64,000 nucleotides of DNA from Bradyrhizobium niftali (GCF_004571025.1 NZ_SPQT01000001.1:744001-808000), one strand, 5' to 3'. Shown: positions 53,099 to 62,960, counted from the stretch's first letter. A program made the numbers and translations. Notes: generated by a model from the letters alone, not told the origin.

Positions 53099-53773
53099 TC
53101 ACAGCACGCATCCGCAGCGGGCGGATTGAGCATAGGCCAAAAGCCGAAGGTCGGCTCTAGAATGCCCCTCGCAAAAGCGATCGATGATTTGGGTCACCTT
53201 CTCACTATAGTCTCGTTGCCAGTGTCCCAACCCGTGCAGAGCGCTCTCCCGACAAGCAATCGAGTTGAGGTGAAGGATGCGCTCCATCGTACACAGCGCG
53301 CAATCGTGGAGAGTTGGCAGGTCCGGATCATTGGCAAGAGCCAAGCTCGGAAACACATCCCACCACATATAGCAGACACAGTTTAGTGTCCCCGCATCGG
53401 CTTCGCCAAGGTGAAACAAGCTGGGAGTACACCGCGGCTCGAACAATTTCGCAAATAGTTCTGCGACGGACTTCACGCAGCGGACACGGTCTTTGATCGG
53501 CACATCAGTTGAACATAGCCATCTGTTATCGCCGCTTGCGCTCGTATTTGCGAGGTAGGTTAAGCCTTGTGCGATTTGGCTGTCGGCAAATCCCTGTAAT
53601 GCGGTCTCCGGGTCTTCAAACAGTCGCGTGAAATAAGACACAGCTTCTGCTGGTGGCGGGTCCCACCAATCATGTTCGGGATCGAAGTACCAAGGTGATT
53701 GCTGAAAGCGGACCTCGCGTCCAAACGAGTGATCCAGCCAATCATCAAACGAGAGCTTTTGCAGGCGCATCAT
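53099..53773 (-). CDS. conserved hypothetical protein (224 aa)
   Basis: This soluble protein has a start LSFDDWLDHSFGREV and conserved-looking blocks: AVSYFTRLFEDPETALQGF, DSQIAQGLTYLANT, LNCVCYMWWDVFP and a C-terminal CRESALHGLGHWQRDY then LRLLAYAQSARCGCVL. It resembles a widespread bacterial family of unknown function that I recognise only by these blocks. Nine Cys are present. Intact and of normal length, it lies convergent with the OmpA-like gene (69 bases). Confidence 0.72.
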   Translation of the reverse strand: MMRLQKLSFDDWLDHSFGREVRFQQSPWYFDPEHDWWDPPPAEAVSYFTRLFEDPETALQGFADSQIAQGLTYLANTSASGDNRWLCSTDVPIKDRVRCVKSVAELFAKLFEPRCTPSLFHLGEADAGTLNCVCYMWWDVFPSLALANDPDLPTLHDCALCTMERILHLNSIACRESALHGLGHWQRDYSEKVTQIIDRFCEGHSRADLRLLAYAQSARCGCVL

Positions 53774-53867
53774 AAAGTCCGCATTCCCGGAGACATGAAG
53801 CGCACAATGCTATGCTAGACCCGGAATTAAGCCAACGCGCGACCAATCGATGAGCGAGATCGGTTCT

Positions 53868-54110
53868 TCACCTTGCCCCAATGGCGGCAGCGGCCCGCTT
53901 CATAAGCCCGATCTCGTAGGCATTGACGAACACGCCCTCAGGACGCCGCTCCAGCAGGCGCTCCAGGTTCGCCTTCGGGCGGGGAGGGCGGCCGACCTGT
54001 ACGGACCGGCGCAGCAGCCTTTGGTTTCGGTGATCCGCGGCGGTCAATGTTGCGCTCCATGTCGCGCGCCCAATCTTCACCATCCTTGCGACGGCGAAAG
54101 GTCTCTATTA
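53868..54110 (-). pseudogene. short frame-broken ORF remnant
   Basis: One frame reads DGEDWARDMERNIDRRGSP and PVRTGRPP, then the sense continues one frame over with RPKANLERLLERRPEGVFVN and AYEIGLMKRAAAAIGAR. The shift lies in a C-rich run near 53985. The family is unknown and the N-terminus unclear. Confidence 0.4.
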
Positions 54111-54211
54111 AGATGATAAGATAAGTCGTTGAAATCGCAAGACTATTGTTTTTATGTGGCGCCCATGATGGATTGGAGCGAAAGTCAAAACGCTTCAATT
54201 GGTTAGGTGGC

Positions 54212-54260
54212 CACGTGTGCACCGAAAGATCAACAGAAATCCAGTCACGACCAATGTGAG
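54212..54260. repeat. dispersed ~50-bp motif, copy 2
   Basis: This is the partner of the sequence at 9582-9630, beginning ACGTGTGCACCG and about 70 percent identical. It lies about 490 bases before the AraC-type gene, while the first copy lies next to a GntR remnant. Confidence 0.4.
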
Positions 54261-54696
54261 CGTATGTTTTCGAGAGCAGGGCCTCCGGTTGTGGCAAGAC
54301 CATTCCGCGGGTTGACAGCCTTGACTACCGGATGTGGATATTCCGTCGGCGCAATCGCTTTCGACAAGGCCGTTATTGCCGAAGGTCGTTTCGCGGAGAT
54401 AGCGCACCCTAAAGATTCGAACTGGTGCGAAGTCTTCGTCCATCTTGAGCGCGGTGTCGAAGCAGCCCGGATCCGCGGCTGCGTCGCGGATTATCACGCC
54501 TATCGTCCGTCGGGCGCTACGGGAGTCGAGCCGGGTGTTGCGCATCAAAAAAGTATCAGTTGCACACTGAAATCGTGGTGGCGTGCCTAAGTACCGGTCG
54601 TTACTCTCCCGGCAAGAGGAAGCGCTGAGCAAAATTCAGCCGATAAGGGAACAGGGGCGGACTATTGCAAACCGCACCGGCCTGAAGGGAGCGGAT
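54261..54696. other. upstream region of AraC-type regulator, no gene supported
   Basis: Open frames occur on both strands across this stretch but none shows a known domain or clear coding character. The regulator promoter presumably lies here. Confidence 0.35.
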
Positions 54697-55581
54697 ATGG
54701 AACCGGACCTGGAAGTTGTCCAGATACGGCGCGGCGAGTCGTTCAAGGCGTGGTCGCACGGCTACCCATTCCACACGGTCCGCTGGCATTTCCATCCCGA
54801 ATACGAGCTCCATCAGGTTGTGGCCACCAGCGGACGTTATTTCGTCGGCGACTTTATCGGCGAATTCGAGCCGGGTAATCTCGTGCTCACCGGCCCCAAC
54901 CTGCCGCATAATTGGGTGAGCGATCTGCCGGCGGAGTGCACTATCCCGCTGCGCGGACGCATCCTTCAGTTCAGCGAAGAATTTATCGGCGATCTGATGA
55001 AGGTCATGCCCGAGCTTTCGGGCCTTGCCGCGTTGCTGGAATTCTCCCGGCGCGGCGCGCTTTTCACCCGCAGCACAAGCGACGCGCTCGCCCCACTCAT
55101 GGAGGAGATCGTGACGGCGAACGGCGTGCGCCGGATCGAGCTGTTCATGATGATATTGGGGATACTTTGCCGCGCCCGAAAGGCGCGCCCGCTCTCCAGC
55201 CCAAACTACCTGCCCGACCCGTCTGGTTACATGTCTGCTGGCATGAACAAGGCACTTGCCTTCATCCGGAAGAACCTGACGCAACCTTTCGGTGAAACGG
55301 AGCTCGCAGCGATCGCCGGTCAGTCGCAAAGCGCATTTTCGCGCTCGTTCCGCCGGCACACGGGCATGTCACTGGTGCAATACGTCAAACGGCTGCGCAT
55401 CAATCTCGCCTGCCAGATCTTGATGAGCGACGAGCAGGCTTCCATCACCGACATCTGCTTCGAGGTCGGCTTCAACAATCTCTCCAATTTCAACCGGCAG
55501 TTTCTGGCCGAGAAGGGCATGCCGCCTTCGCGCTTCAGACGATTGTTGGCGCACAACATCAATGCGGCTCGCGCGGCCTAG
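54697..55581 (+). CDS. AraC-family transcriptional regulator
   Basis: The start at 54697 (MEPDLEVVQIRRGESF) follows GGGAG and gives 294 residues; the frame is open to 54583. The N-terminal cupin part (about 10-120) has HTVRWHFHPEYELHQVV, FVGDFIGEFEPGNLVLTGPN and PHNWVSDLP, a sugar-binding-type fold. The C-terminal AraC DNA-binding domain (about 185-285) has two HTH motifs, LAAIAGQSQSAFSRSFRRHT and SITDICFEVGFNNLSNFNR, and ends PSRFRRLL. It precedes a polyol uptake operon on the same strand with a 208-bp gap and is its likely activator. Confidence 0.93.
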   Translation: MEPDLEVVQIRRGESFKAWSHGYPFHTVRWHFHPEYELHQVVATSGRYFVGDFIGEFEPGNLVLTGPNLPHNWVSDLPAECTIPLRGRILQFSEEFIGDLMKVMPELSGLAALLEFSRRGALFTRSTSDALAPLMEEIVTANGVRRIELFMMILGILCRARKARPLSSPNYLPDPSGYMSAGMNKALAFIRKNLTQPFGETELAAIAGQSQSAFSRSFRRHTGMSLVQYVKRLRINLACQILMSDEQASITDICFEVGFNNLSNFNRQFLAEKGMPPSRFRRLLAHNINAARAA

Positions 55582-55789
55582 CCGGGGAGGAGCAAAGGAG
55601 GAGGACCATTGCGGAAGAATGACGCGGACATGCCGATGGCAGTCCGCGACAGGAATCGTCTGTCCAGGATTCTGCGCGGCTTCGGAGCACCGGCGCTCAT
55701 TGCGCCGTCGGCGACGGAAGCAGCGAAGGCCTGTCTTCAAAAGATCAATGACGGCACTCTAACACCCAGTTCCGGAAAGGAAATCCGAA
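55582..55789 (+). promoter_or_regulatory. leader and probable promoter of pentitol operon
   Basis: These 208 bp between the regulator and the binding-protein gene hold a small stem (CGGCGC-TCATT-GCGCCG at 55691-55707) and an SD AAGGAA before 55790. A short frame from 55609 has no recognisable domain. An AraC site is expected but not identified. Confidence 0.35.
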
Positions 55790-56863
55790 ATGAAAAAGTT
55801 CTCTCCGAAAGATGCGGCCACAATTGCCCTGGCCTTGTCGCTGCTCGGCACAACCGTCATGTTTTCGCAGGCCGCAGAGGTGAAGAACGCAACCGTTGCC
55901 TTCCTCATGCCGGACCAGGCCTCCACCCGCTACGAGCAACACGACTATCCGGGCTTTGCGGCAGAGATGAAGAAACTCTGCGACAGTTGCAAGGTGATCT
56001 ACCAGAACGCCAGCGCAGATGCCGCACGGCAGCAACAGCAGTTCAATTCGGTGATTTCGCAAGGCGCCAAGGTGATCGTGCTCGACCCTGTCGACTCGAC
56101 CGCCGCGGCCTCCCTGGTCAAGATGGCACAGTCGCAGGGCATCAAGGTCATTGCCTATGACCGGCCGGTTCCCGACGCCAAGGTCGATTTCTACGTCTCC
56201 TTCGACAACGAAGCCATCGGGAAGGCCATCTCTGAATCGTTGATCAAACATCTGAAGGCGGCCAAGATCACGGCGAAGGAGGGGGAGGGCGTGCTTGAAA
56301 TCAATGGATCGCCGACCGATGCCGCTGCCGGACTCATCAAGAAGGGTATCCACGCAGGTCTTGATCAGAGCGGCTATCCAATTCTCGCCGAATATGACAC
56401 GCCGGACTGGGCGCCGCCGAAGGCGCAGCAATGGGCGAGCGGCCAGATCACCCGCTTCGGCAAGAAGATCCTCGGCGTAGTGGCCGCCAATGACGGCACG
56501 GGCGGTGGTGCAATTGCCGCCTTCAAGGCCGCAGGCGTCGATCCGGTACCGCCGGTTACGGGCAACGATGCGACGATTGCCGCGCTTCAGCTCGTCATCG
56601 CCGGCGATCAGTACAACACGATTTCCAAACCCAGCGAGATCGTGGCCGCTGCGGCTGCTCAGGCGGCGGTGAAATTCCTCTCCGGCGAGACGCCCAACGC
56701 GGAAACCACGCTCTTTAATGCGCCGTCGAAGCTGTTCGTGCCGGCGGTCGTCACCCAGGAAAACCTGAAGGCGGAGATCGTCGACAAGAAGATCCAGACG
56801 GCCGATCAGCTCTGTACGGGCCGATATGCCGCCGGTTGCAAGAAACTTGGCATAGCACAGTAA
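55790..56863 (+). CDS. sugar/polyol ABC transporter periplasmic binding protein
   Basis: This is 357 residues with a signal peptide (AATIALALSLLGTTVMFSQAA). The periplasmic-binding type I fold (RbsB/XylF group) shows VAFLMPDQASTRYEQHDYPG, QQQQFNSVISQGAKVIVLDP, GIKVIAYDRPVP, FYVSFDNEAIGKA, GVVAANDGTGGGAIAAFKAAG and VTGNDATIAALQLVIAGDQY. It captures a sugar or polyol for the ATPase and permease encoded downstream. The partner dehydrogenase and kinase point to a pentitol such as ribitol. Confidence 0.94.
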   Translation: MKKFSPKDAATIALALSLLGTTVMFSQAAEVKNATVAFLMPDQASTRYEQHDYPGFAAEMKKLCDSCKVIYQNASADAARQQQQFNSVISQGAKVIVLDPVDSTAAASLVKMAQSQGIKVIAYDRPVPDAKVDFYVSFDNEAIGKAISESLIKHLKAAKITAKEGEGVLEINGSPTDAAAGLIKKGIHAGLDQSGYPILAEYDTPDWAPPKAQQWASGQITRFGKKILGVVAANDGTGGGAIAAFKAAGVDPVPPVTGNDATIAALQLVIAGDQYNTISKPSEIVAAAAAQAAVKFLSGETPNAETTLFNAPSKLFVPAVVTQENLKAEIVDKKIQTADQLCTGRYAAGCKKLGIAQ

Positions 56864-56896
56864 CTGCGTCTGTCCCGGCCGCTCCCGGCGGCCGGG

Positions 56897-57748
56897 ATGA
56901 CCGACCAGAGCACGGGCTTGGAAATGACCACGATCTCGGATGTCGATCACCCGCAGGGCGGACTGCGCAAGCCTGTTCTAAGTCTTCGCGGAATTTCCAA
57001 GCATTTCGGCGCTGTGTCCGCCCTTACCGACGTCGATCTCGACGTGCATGCTGGCGAGGTCGTGGCGCTTGTGGGCGATAACGGCGCAGGAAAGTCCACG
57101 CTCGTGAAAATTCTTGCCGGCGTGCATCAGCCCACCTCTGGAACGATCGCCTTCGATGGCGAACATGTCGTCCTATCCGATCCGGCCGCGGCGCTCGGTC
57201 TCGGTATCGCCACCGTGTTCCAGGACCTGGCGCTCTGCGAGAATCTTGATGTAGTCGCAAATATCTTCCTCGGCCGAGAGCTCAATCCAGTGCGGCTCGA
57301 CGAGGTTTCCATGGAGCTCCGCGCCTGGACGTTGCTCAGCGAATTGTCGGCGCGGATCCCGAGCGTGCGCGAGCCCGTTGCGTCGCTCTCCGGCGGACAG
57401 CGCCAGACCGTGGCGATCGCGCGTTCACTGCTAACCGAGCCGAAGCTCATTCTGCTCGACGAGCCGACCGCCGCACTTGGCGTCGCCCAAACCGCCGAGG
57501 TGCTCGACCTCGTCGAGCGCGTTCGCGCCCGCGGCCTCGGCGTCATCATGATCAGCCACAACATGGAGGACGTGCGCGCGGTCGCCGACCGGATCGTGGT
57601 GCTGCGCCTAGGCCGCAACAACGGCGAATTCGAACCCGACGCCTCCAACCAGGACCTCGTCACCGCAATTACCGGTGCGGACGAAAACTCGGTCTCGCGC
57701 CGCGCCAGCCGGCGCCGCGCCCATCAATCGCCGGAGCAGCGGCGATGA
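56897..57748 (+). CDS. sugar ABC transporter ATP-binding protein
   Basis: This is 283 residues with a single ATPase domain: Walker A GDNGAGKST at 60-68, Q-loop TVFQDLAL, signature LSGGQRQTVAIAR, Walker B LILLDEPTAALG and H-loop ISHNM. It has one cassette, unlike RbsA/XylG, which have two. The start MTDQSTGLEM could also be the M at residue 10. It overlaps the permease gene by four bases (ATGA). Confidence 0.95.
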   Translation: MTDQSTGLEMTTISDVDHPQGGLRKPVLSLRGISKHFGAVSALTDVDLDVHAGEVVALVGDNGAGKSTLVKILAGVHQPTSGTIAFDGEHVVLSDPAAALGLGIATVFQDLALCENLDVVANIFLGRELNPVRLDEVSMELRAWTLLSELSARIPSVREPVASLSGGQRQTVAIARSLLTEPKLILLDEPTAALGVAQTAEVLDLVERVRARGLGVIMISHNMEDVRAVADRIVVLRLGRNNGEFEPDASNQDLVTAITGADENSVSRRASRRRAHQSPEQRR

Positions 57749-59001
57749 CCGGCGACACGCAACGGATTTCGACGGCGCGGCCGCTCGACCGCAGTGACGA
57801 GCGGGTCAAGCACACGGACACACTTGGGAACATGTTCAGCGCTTTTGTGGACCGCGTGCGGTCGGGCGACCTCGGCTCGCTGCCGGTGGTCGTCGGGCTT
57901 ATCGTCATCTGTACGGCATTCGAGAGTCTCAACCCCGTTTTTCTGGCGCCGAACAATCTGGTCAATTTGCTGTTCGATTGTTCGACGGTCGGGGTCATCT
58001 CGCTGGGCATCGTCTGTATCCTGATGGTCGGCGAAATCGACCTCTCGGTTGGTTCGGTGAGCGGGTTCTCTTCGGCGCTTATCGGCGTGCTTTGGGTCGG
58101 TCAGGATTGGCCGGTGGCCGTCGCGATCGTCACGGCGTTGGTACTGGGCGCCGCCATCGGTGCGCTCTACGCGTTTCTTTTCAATCGTTTGGGGATGCCG
58201 AGCTTCGTCTCGACGCTGGCGGGCCTGCTGGCGTGGCTCGGCCTGCAGTTGTATCTGCTCGGTTCTTCAGGCTCGATCAATCTTCCCTACGGATCACCGC
58301 TGGTCAATTTCGGGCAGATGCTCGTCATGCCGCCGATCGTATCCTATGTGCTGGCGGCGGCCGCGAGCCTGGTTGTGTTCGTGACCGGCTACCGGACGGC
58401 CGCGCGCCGTCGGCAGGCGGGACTATCGGCCAGTTCGTCTGGCCGCATGGTGCTGAAGGCGCTGCTGGTTACAATCGTACTCGAATTCATCGTCTATTAT
58501 CTCAACCTCGGGCGCGGCGTTCCGTGGATGTTCGGTCTGTTCGTCGGCCTGTGCGTGGTCATGAACTACGCGTTGACGCGGACCAAATGGGGCCGCTCGA
58601 TGTCTGCGGTCGGCGGCAATCGCGAGGCGGCCCGTCGGGCCGGCATCAACGTTCGCCGGGTCTATTCGACCGCGTTCATGCTGTGCTCCACGCTGGCAGC
58701 CGCTGGCGGCATTCTTGCCGCAGCGCGGCTGGCATCTTCCAGCCAGCAGGCCGGGACCGGGGATGTCAACCTCAACGCGATCGCAGCCGCGGTCATCGGC
58801 GGCACAAGCCTATTTGGCGGTCGCGGCAGCGCCTATTCTGCACTCCTCGGCATCATCGTTATCCAGTCCATCGCGAGCGGCCTCACGCTGCTCGATCTCT
58901 CCTCGTCGCTACGGTACATGATCACGGGCGCGGTACTCGCTATTGCGGTCATCGTCGATTCGCTGGCACGGCGCTCACGCCTGTCCCATGGCCGAGCTTG
59001 A
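57745..59001 (+). CDS. sugar ABC transporter permease (XylH/RbsC type)
   Basis: This is 418 residues with about ten membrane segments. Family parts are PVFLAPNNLVNLLFDCSTVG, GIVCILMVGEIDLSVGSVSG, FNRLGMPSFVSTLAGLLAW, the EAA-like loop SAVGGNREAARRAGINV, and the C-terminal AIAAAVIGGTSLFGGRGS. The length and long central loop (RTAARRRQAGLS) match XylH more than RbsC. It is coupled to the ATPase gene. Confidence 0.95.
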   Translation: MTGDTQRISTARPLDRSDERVKHTDTLGNMFSAFVDRVRSGDLGSLPVVVGLIVICTAFESLNPVFLAPNNLVNLLFDCSTVGVISLGIVCILMVGEIDLSVGSVSGFSSALIGVLWVGQDWPVAVAIVTALVLGAAIGALYAFLFNRLGMPSFVSTLAGLLAWLGLQLYLLGSSGSINLPYGSPLVNFGQMLVMPPIVSYVLAAAASLVVFVTGYRTAARRRQAGLSASSSGRMVLKALLVTIVLEFIVYYLNLGRGVPWMFGLFVGLCVVMNYALTRTKWGRSMSAVGGNREAARRAGINVRRVYSTAFMLCSTLAAAGGILAAARLASSSQQAGTGDVNLNAIAAAVIGGTSLFGGRGSAYSALLGIIVIQSIASGLTLLDLSSSLRYMITGAVLAIAVIVDSLARRSRLSHGRA

Positions 59002-59026
59002 ATAACTCTCACAAGAAGGACCAGCC

Positions 59027-59755
59027 GTGGCCCAGGAACTTGCAGGAAAAGTCGCCGCGATCACCGGCGCCGCGTCGGGCATCGGTCTCGAATGCGCCAG
59101 AACCTTGATCGGGGCGGGCGCGCGGGTGGTTCTGATCGATCGGGCAGAGGAGGCGCTGAGCAGCGCTAGCGTCGAGCTGGGCGACCAGGCGATTCCTTTA
59201 CGTATCGACCTCACCGATCCTGAAAGCATGGGAACCATGATGTCGCAGGTCCTGGAGAAGGCAGGTCAACTGGACATCTTCCATGCGAATGCAGGCGCCT
59301 ATGTCGGCGGCGAGGTGCTTGGCGGCGACCCCGACGCTTGGGACCGTATGCTCAACCTGAACGTCAATGCGCTCTTCCGGTCGATTCATGCGGTGCTGCC
59401 GCACATGGTCGAGCGCAAGAGCGGCGACATCATCGTCACCAGTTCGATCGCAGGTCTTGTCCCTGTCGTCTGGGAGCCGATCTATACGGCCTCCAAGCAC
59501 GCTGTGCAGGCTTTCGTGCATACCGTGCGCCGACAGGTCGCCAAATATGGCTTGCGTGTCGGCGCTGTTGCGCCAGGTCCAGTTGTGACCGCGCTCATCA
59601 AAGACTGGCCCAAAGAGAAGATCGAGGAAGAAATGGCGGCCGGCGGCTTGATGCAGCCGGTGGAAGTCGCGCAGGCGGTGCTGTTCATGTTGACGCGTCC
59701 GAGAAACGTCACCATCCGCGACCTCGTCATTCTACCGCAGAGCAACGATCTATAG
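59027..59755 (+). CDS. short-chain dehydrogenase, probable ribitol 2-dehydrogenase
   Basis: This is 242 residues from a GTG with GAAGGA upstream. The Rossmann motif is TGAASGIG at 13-20; the catalytic triad is Ser140 (VTSS), Tyr153 and Lys157 (YTASK), and NAG is at 88-90. D38 in VLIDRAEE favours NAD over NADP. The ending ([12 protein letters not shown]) matches ribitol-dehydrogenase-like SDRs. It would oxidise a pentitol such as ribitol to the 2-ketose, which the kinase encoded next would phosphorylate. The substrate is inferred. Confidence 0.88.
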   Translation: MAQELAGKVAAITGAASGIGLECARTLIGAGARVVLIDRAEEALSSASVELGDQAIPLRIDLTDPESMGTMMSQVLEKAGQLDIFHANAGAYVGGEVLGGDPDAWDRMLNLNVNALFRSIHAVLPHMVERKSGDIIVTSSIAGLVPVVWEPIYTASKHAVQAFVHTVRRQVAKYGLRVGAVAPGPVVTALIKDWPKEKIEEEMAAGGLMQPVEVAQAVLFMLTRPRNVTIRDLVILPQSNDL

Positions 59756-59787
59756 CATCTTCCGATCGGCGATCTGGATGTGGCCTC

Positions 59788-61413
59788 ATGACCAAAGAAT
59801 TCGCTGACCGCTATTTTCTTGGCGTCGATGTCGGCACGGGCAGCGCAAGGGCCGGAGTGTTCGATCGCTCGGGCAGACTCATTGCGAGTGATCGAGCTCC
59901 TGTTGCACTTTGGCAGGAGGCCGGAGATATCGTCGAGCAGTCGAGCGAGGATATCTGGCATGCCGTATGCCGCAGCGTGCGTGGCGCGGTGGGGCAGGCC
60001 GGCATCGCGCCGGATAGCATCGCCGGCATCGGCTTTGATGCGACCTGCTCGCTGGTGGTGCTGGGCGCGGGGGGCGAGCCGCTGCCCGTCGGCCCGTCCG
60101 GCGATCCTGCTCGCAACGTCATCGTCTGGATGGATCACCGTGCAGCCGAGCAGGCCCGCCGGATCAACCAGACAGGCGAGAAAGTCCTTGAGTATGTCGG
60201 CGGGGCCATCTCACCCGAGATGGAGACACCAAAACTGTTGTGGCTCGCCGAAAACATGCCCGACACGTTTTCCCGTGCGTGGCAGTTCATGGACTTGACT
60301 GACTTTCTGACTTGGCGTGCGACTGGGAGCCTGTCTCGCTCCATTTGTACCGTGACGTGCAAGTGGACCTATTTGGGCCACGAAAACCGCTGGGATGGCA
60401 ACTTTTTCCGGTCGGTTGGCCTCGGTGTGCTAGCGGACGAGCAGTTCCGCAGGATCGGCACCGAGATCGTACCCGGCGGAACAAGACTGGCGGCGGGTCT
60501 GACCGCGGAGGCAGCGGCTGATGTCGGTCTCACGGCCGGAATGCCCGTTGCCGCAGGCCTCATCGATGCACACGCCGGCGGGGTTGGTACGGTGGGCGCA
60601 CGTGGTACGGCCGGCACGGTGCTCACGCGCATGGCGTATGTCTTCGGAACGTCCGCCTGTACCATGTCAACCACGACGCAACCGTCCTTCGTTCCCGGTG
60701 TTTGGGGACCCTATTTCTCTGCCATGGTGCCGGGGCTTTGGCTCAATGAAGGTGGGCAGTCGGCCGCCGGCGCTGCGATTGAGCATCTGTTGCAGATGCA
60801 TCCGCATTCCACGCAGGCGACACATGCTGCACGTCAGAAGCAGCAGACGCTTGCCGATTGGCTTGCCGCGGAAGTCGAATCACGCGGCGGTGCCGACATG
60901 ATTCCGGAATTGGTCGGCGAGCTTCATGTTGTCCCCGAATTCCTCGGCAATCGCGCGCCATTCGCGGATCCTGACGCGCGTGCACTGATTGCCGGGCTTG
61001 ATATGCGCGCGGATCTAGAGAGCCTACTGGCGCTTTACCTTGCCGGATTGTGCGGTCTCGGTTACGGGGCCCGGCAGATCGTTCGGGCCCAGCAGGAAAA
61101 GGGCATCGCGGTTGATACGATCGTGGTCAGCGGCGGCGCCGCAAAGAGTCGCCTCGTGCGACAGGTGCTCGCTGATACGACGGGTTTGACGGTCGCCGCG
61201 TCGGCATCTCCGGAGGCCGTCCTTCTCGGCTCCGCGATGCTTGGATCAGTTGCTTCGGGTGTCCATGCCAGTCTCGGCGAGGCGATGCAGGCGATGTCGG
61301 TCTTAGGGGAAATTCATCAGCCCCAGGCGACTTTGGAAGACTGGACCGATCGGCGCTTCGGAGCCTTTGAGGCCCTGCAGAAAGTCGGCCGGGCCATTAG
61401 AGGCGCTTCTTAA
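59788..61413 (+). CDS. FGGY-family carbohydrate kinase, probable D-ribulokinase
   Basis: The start at 59788 gives 541 residues; the longer open frame from 59338 overlaps the dehydrogenase gene and is rejected. Motifs are the phosphate-binding FLGVDVGTGSARAGVFD, VIVWMDHRA, the FGGY-like GLIDAHAGGVGTVGA, and the C-terminal signature VVSGGAAKSRLVRQVLADT with SPEAVLLGSAML. Its length and VWMDHRA pattern fit ribulokinase-like FGGY members. With the dehydrogenase it makes a route pentitol to ketopentose to ketopentose phosphate. Confidence 0.92.
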   Translation: MTKEFADRYFLGVDVGTGSARAGVFDRSGRLIASDRAPVALWQEAGDIVEQSSEDIWHAVCRSVRGAVGQAGIAPDSIAGIGFDATCSLVVLGAGGEPLPVGPSGDPARNVIVWMDHRAAEQARRINQTGEKVLEYVGGAISPEMETPKLLWLAENMPDTFSRAWQFMDLTDFLTWRATGSLSRSICTVTCKWTYLGHENRWDGNFFRSVGLGVLADEQFRRIGTEIVPGGTRLAAGLTAEAAADVGLTAGMPVAAGLIDAHAGGVGTVGARGTAGTVLTRMAYVFGTSACTMSTTTQPSFVPGVWGPYFSAMVPGLWLNEGGQSAAGAAIEHLLQMHPHSTQATHAARQKQQTLADWLAAEVESRGGADMIPELVGELHVVPEFLGNRAPFADPDARALIAGLDMRADLESLLALYLAGLCGLGYGARQIVRAQQEKGIAVDTIVVSGGAAKSRLVRQVLADTTGLTVAASASPEAVLLGSAMLGSVASGVHASLGEAMQAMSVLGEIHQPQATLEDWTDRRFGAFEALQKVGRAIRGAS

Positions 61414-61628
61414 CTCCCTTCACCAACTCGGCCACGTCCAAAGCATGGTCATGCCGCGCTACCACCTGGCGCGGGACCGCTCCGCCCGCCGCGACCAGCA
61501 TTCACGTCGCGGGAAAATGCGCCGATTTCCGACTGCCTATCGTAGCGGATGACTCCCCTTTCATCATCGAGACACATATGTCATGATAGAAATACAAATG
61601 TATAAGTCGCCTTCAGGGAGGGCTGTCC
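61414..61628 (+). promoter_or_regulatory. intergenic region and probable promoter of ugp-type operon
   Basis: 215 bp; the last 70 bases are AT-rich with a short palindrome ACATATGT at 61572-61579 and a strong SD (AGGGAGG) at 61615-61621. The separate promoter suggests that the next transporter is controlled independently of the pentitol operon. Confidence 0.4.
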
Positions 61629-62960
61629 ATGGGTAGGAAAGTCGCATTCATTGCAGCCTTGTTCGGCGCGTTGGCATTGGTCGGTCCGGCACAAGCGCGG
61701 GTCGAGGTGCAGTGGTGGCACGCCATGAGCGGCGTCCTCGCCGACCGGCTCAATGAGCTCGTCGAGAAGTTCAACACGTCGCAGGACAAGTACACCGTCG
61801 TCGCGGTCGCCAAGGGCAACTACGATGAGGTGACCAACGGGGTGATCGCCGCCTACCGCGCGAAGCGGCCGCCGGAAATGGTGCAGATCGCCGAGCGCGG
61901 TTACATGACGATGCTGCTCTCGGGGGCGGTTGTTCCCGTGCAGGACCTGATAGAGCAGAAGGGTTACAAGGTCGACTTTTCGGATTTCATCAAGCCGGTG
62001 GCAAGCTTCTGGAGCTACAAGGGGCGGATGTCGGCGATGCCCTTCAACTCGTCGACGCCGATCTTTTGGTACAACAAGGACCACTTCCAGAAGGCCGGCT
62101 TCGACAAGCCGGCCGACACCTGGCAGGAGCTGGAGAGCCAGCTTTACACCATCAAGTCCAAGGGGATCAGCGAATGCGGCACGGTGCTGCCGGGCGACTT
62201 CTACTGGAGCCTCCTCGAGAACTACAGCGCCATCAACAACCAGCCTTACGGCACGCTTGCAAACGGTTTTGACGGGCTCGGCACCGAGTTCGTCTACAAC
62301 AAGACGAAGGTGGTCTCGCAAGTCGCTCGGTTGAAGAAGTGGCTCGACGACGGCGTGATGCAGATCGCAGGCCAGGGCTTCAGTCCGGAACAGTTGTTCA
62401 CGTCGGGACGATGCTCGACGTTCGTCAATTCGACCGCATCGCACGGCAATATCGAACGCAACGCGACCGTCAATTGGAGCGCCACCTTCCTGCCGCACGA
62501 GAGCGACATCAATTCGCCTCTCAACAGCACCATCGGCGGCGGAGCCATCTGGGTCATGAGGGGCCACACCCAGGAGCGGTATGACGCCGTCGCGGCCTTT
62601 CTGAACTTCCTCGCCCAGCCGGAGACCCAGGTGTGGTGGCATGGCGCGACCGGCTACGTTCCCGCTACCAATCGTGCCTATGCGCTTGCGCGGGAGCGTG
62701 GCTACTACAAGGATCACCCAACCAGAGAGATTGCCGTTCTACAGCTTTCACGTGGCACGCCGAACGAGAACTCGCGCGGCTTCCGCTTCGGCAATTTCGT
62801 GCAGACGATGCTGGCCCAGCGCCAGGAGGTGGAGGCAGTCTTTGCCGGCCAGAAACAGCCGCAGCAGGCGATGGATGATGCGGTCAAGCGGGGCAACGAG
62901 ATCTTGCGGCAGTTCGAAAAGCTCAATGCCGGGAAGACACTGGAAACCGAGCGTCCATGA
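61629..62960 (+). CDS. ugpB: glycerol-3-phosphate-type ABC substrate-binding protein UgpB-like
   Basis: This is 443 residues with the signal peptide VAFIAALFGALALVGPAQA. The mature start RVEVQWWHAMSGVLADRLNE and later KGNYDEVTNGVIAAYRAKRP, MPFNSSTPIFWYNKDHFQKA, GFSPEQLFTSGRCSTFVNST and VWWHGATGYVPATNRAY are strong UgpB signatures; the conserved Trp and Asn residues bind glycerol-3-phosphate and diesters in relatives. It overlaps the permease gene start by four bases. The ligand is predicted, not proven. Confidence 0.93.
   Translation: MGRKVAFIAALFGALALVGPAQARVEVQWWHAMSGVLADRLNELVEKFNTSQDKYTVVAVAKGNYDEVTNGVIAAYRAKRPPEMVQIAERGYMTMLLSGAVVPVQDLIEQKGYKVDFSDFIKPVASFWSYKGRMSAMPFNSSTPIFWYNKDHFQKAGFDKPADTWQELESQLYTIKSKGISECGTVLPGDFYWSLLENYSAINNQPYGTLANGFDGLGTEFVYNKTKVVSQVARLKKWLDDGVMQIAGQGFSPEQLFTSGRCSTFVNSTASHGNIERNATVNWSATFLPHESDINSPLNSTIGGGAIWVMRGHTQERYDAVAAFLNFLAQPETQVWWHGATGYVPATNRAYALARERGYYKDHPTREIAVLQLSRGTPNENSRGFRFGNFVQTMLAQRQEVEAVFAGQKQPQQAMDDAVKRGNEILRQFEKLNAGKTLETERP

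Noticed and set aside
59338..59787. N-terminal extension of the FGGY kinase frame
   Set aside because: It overlaps the dehydrogenase gene in another frame; the kinase homology starts at the ATG at 59788.
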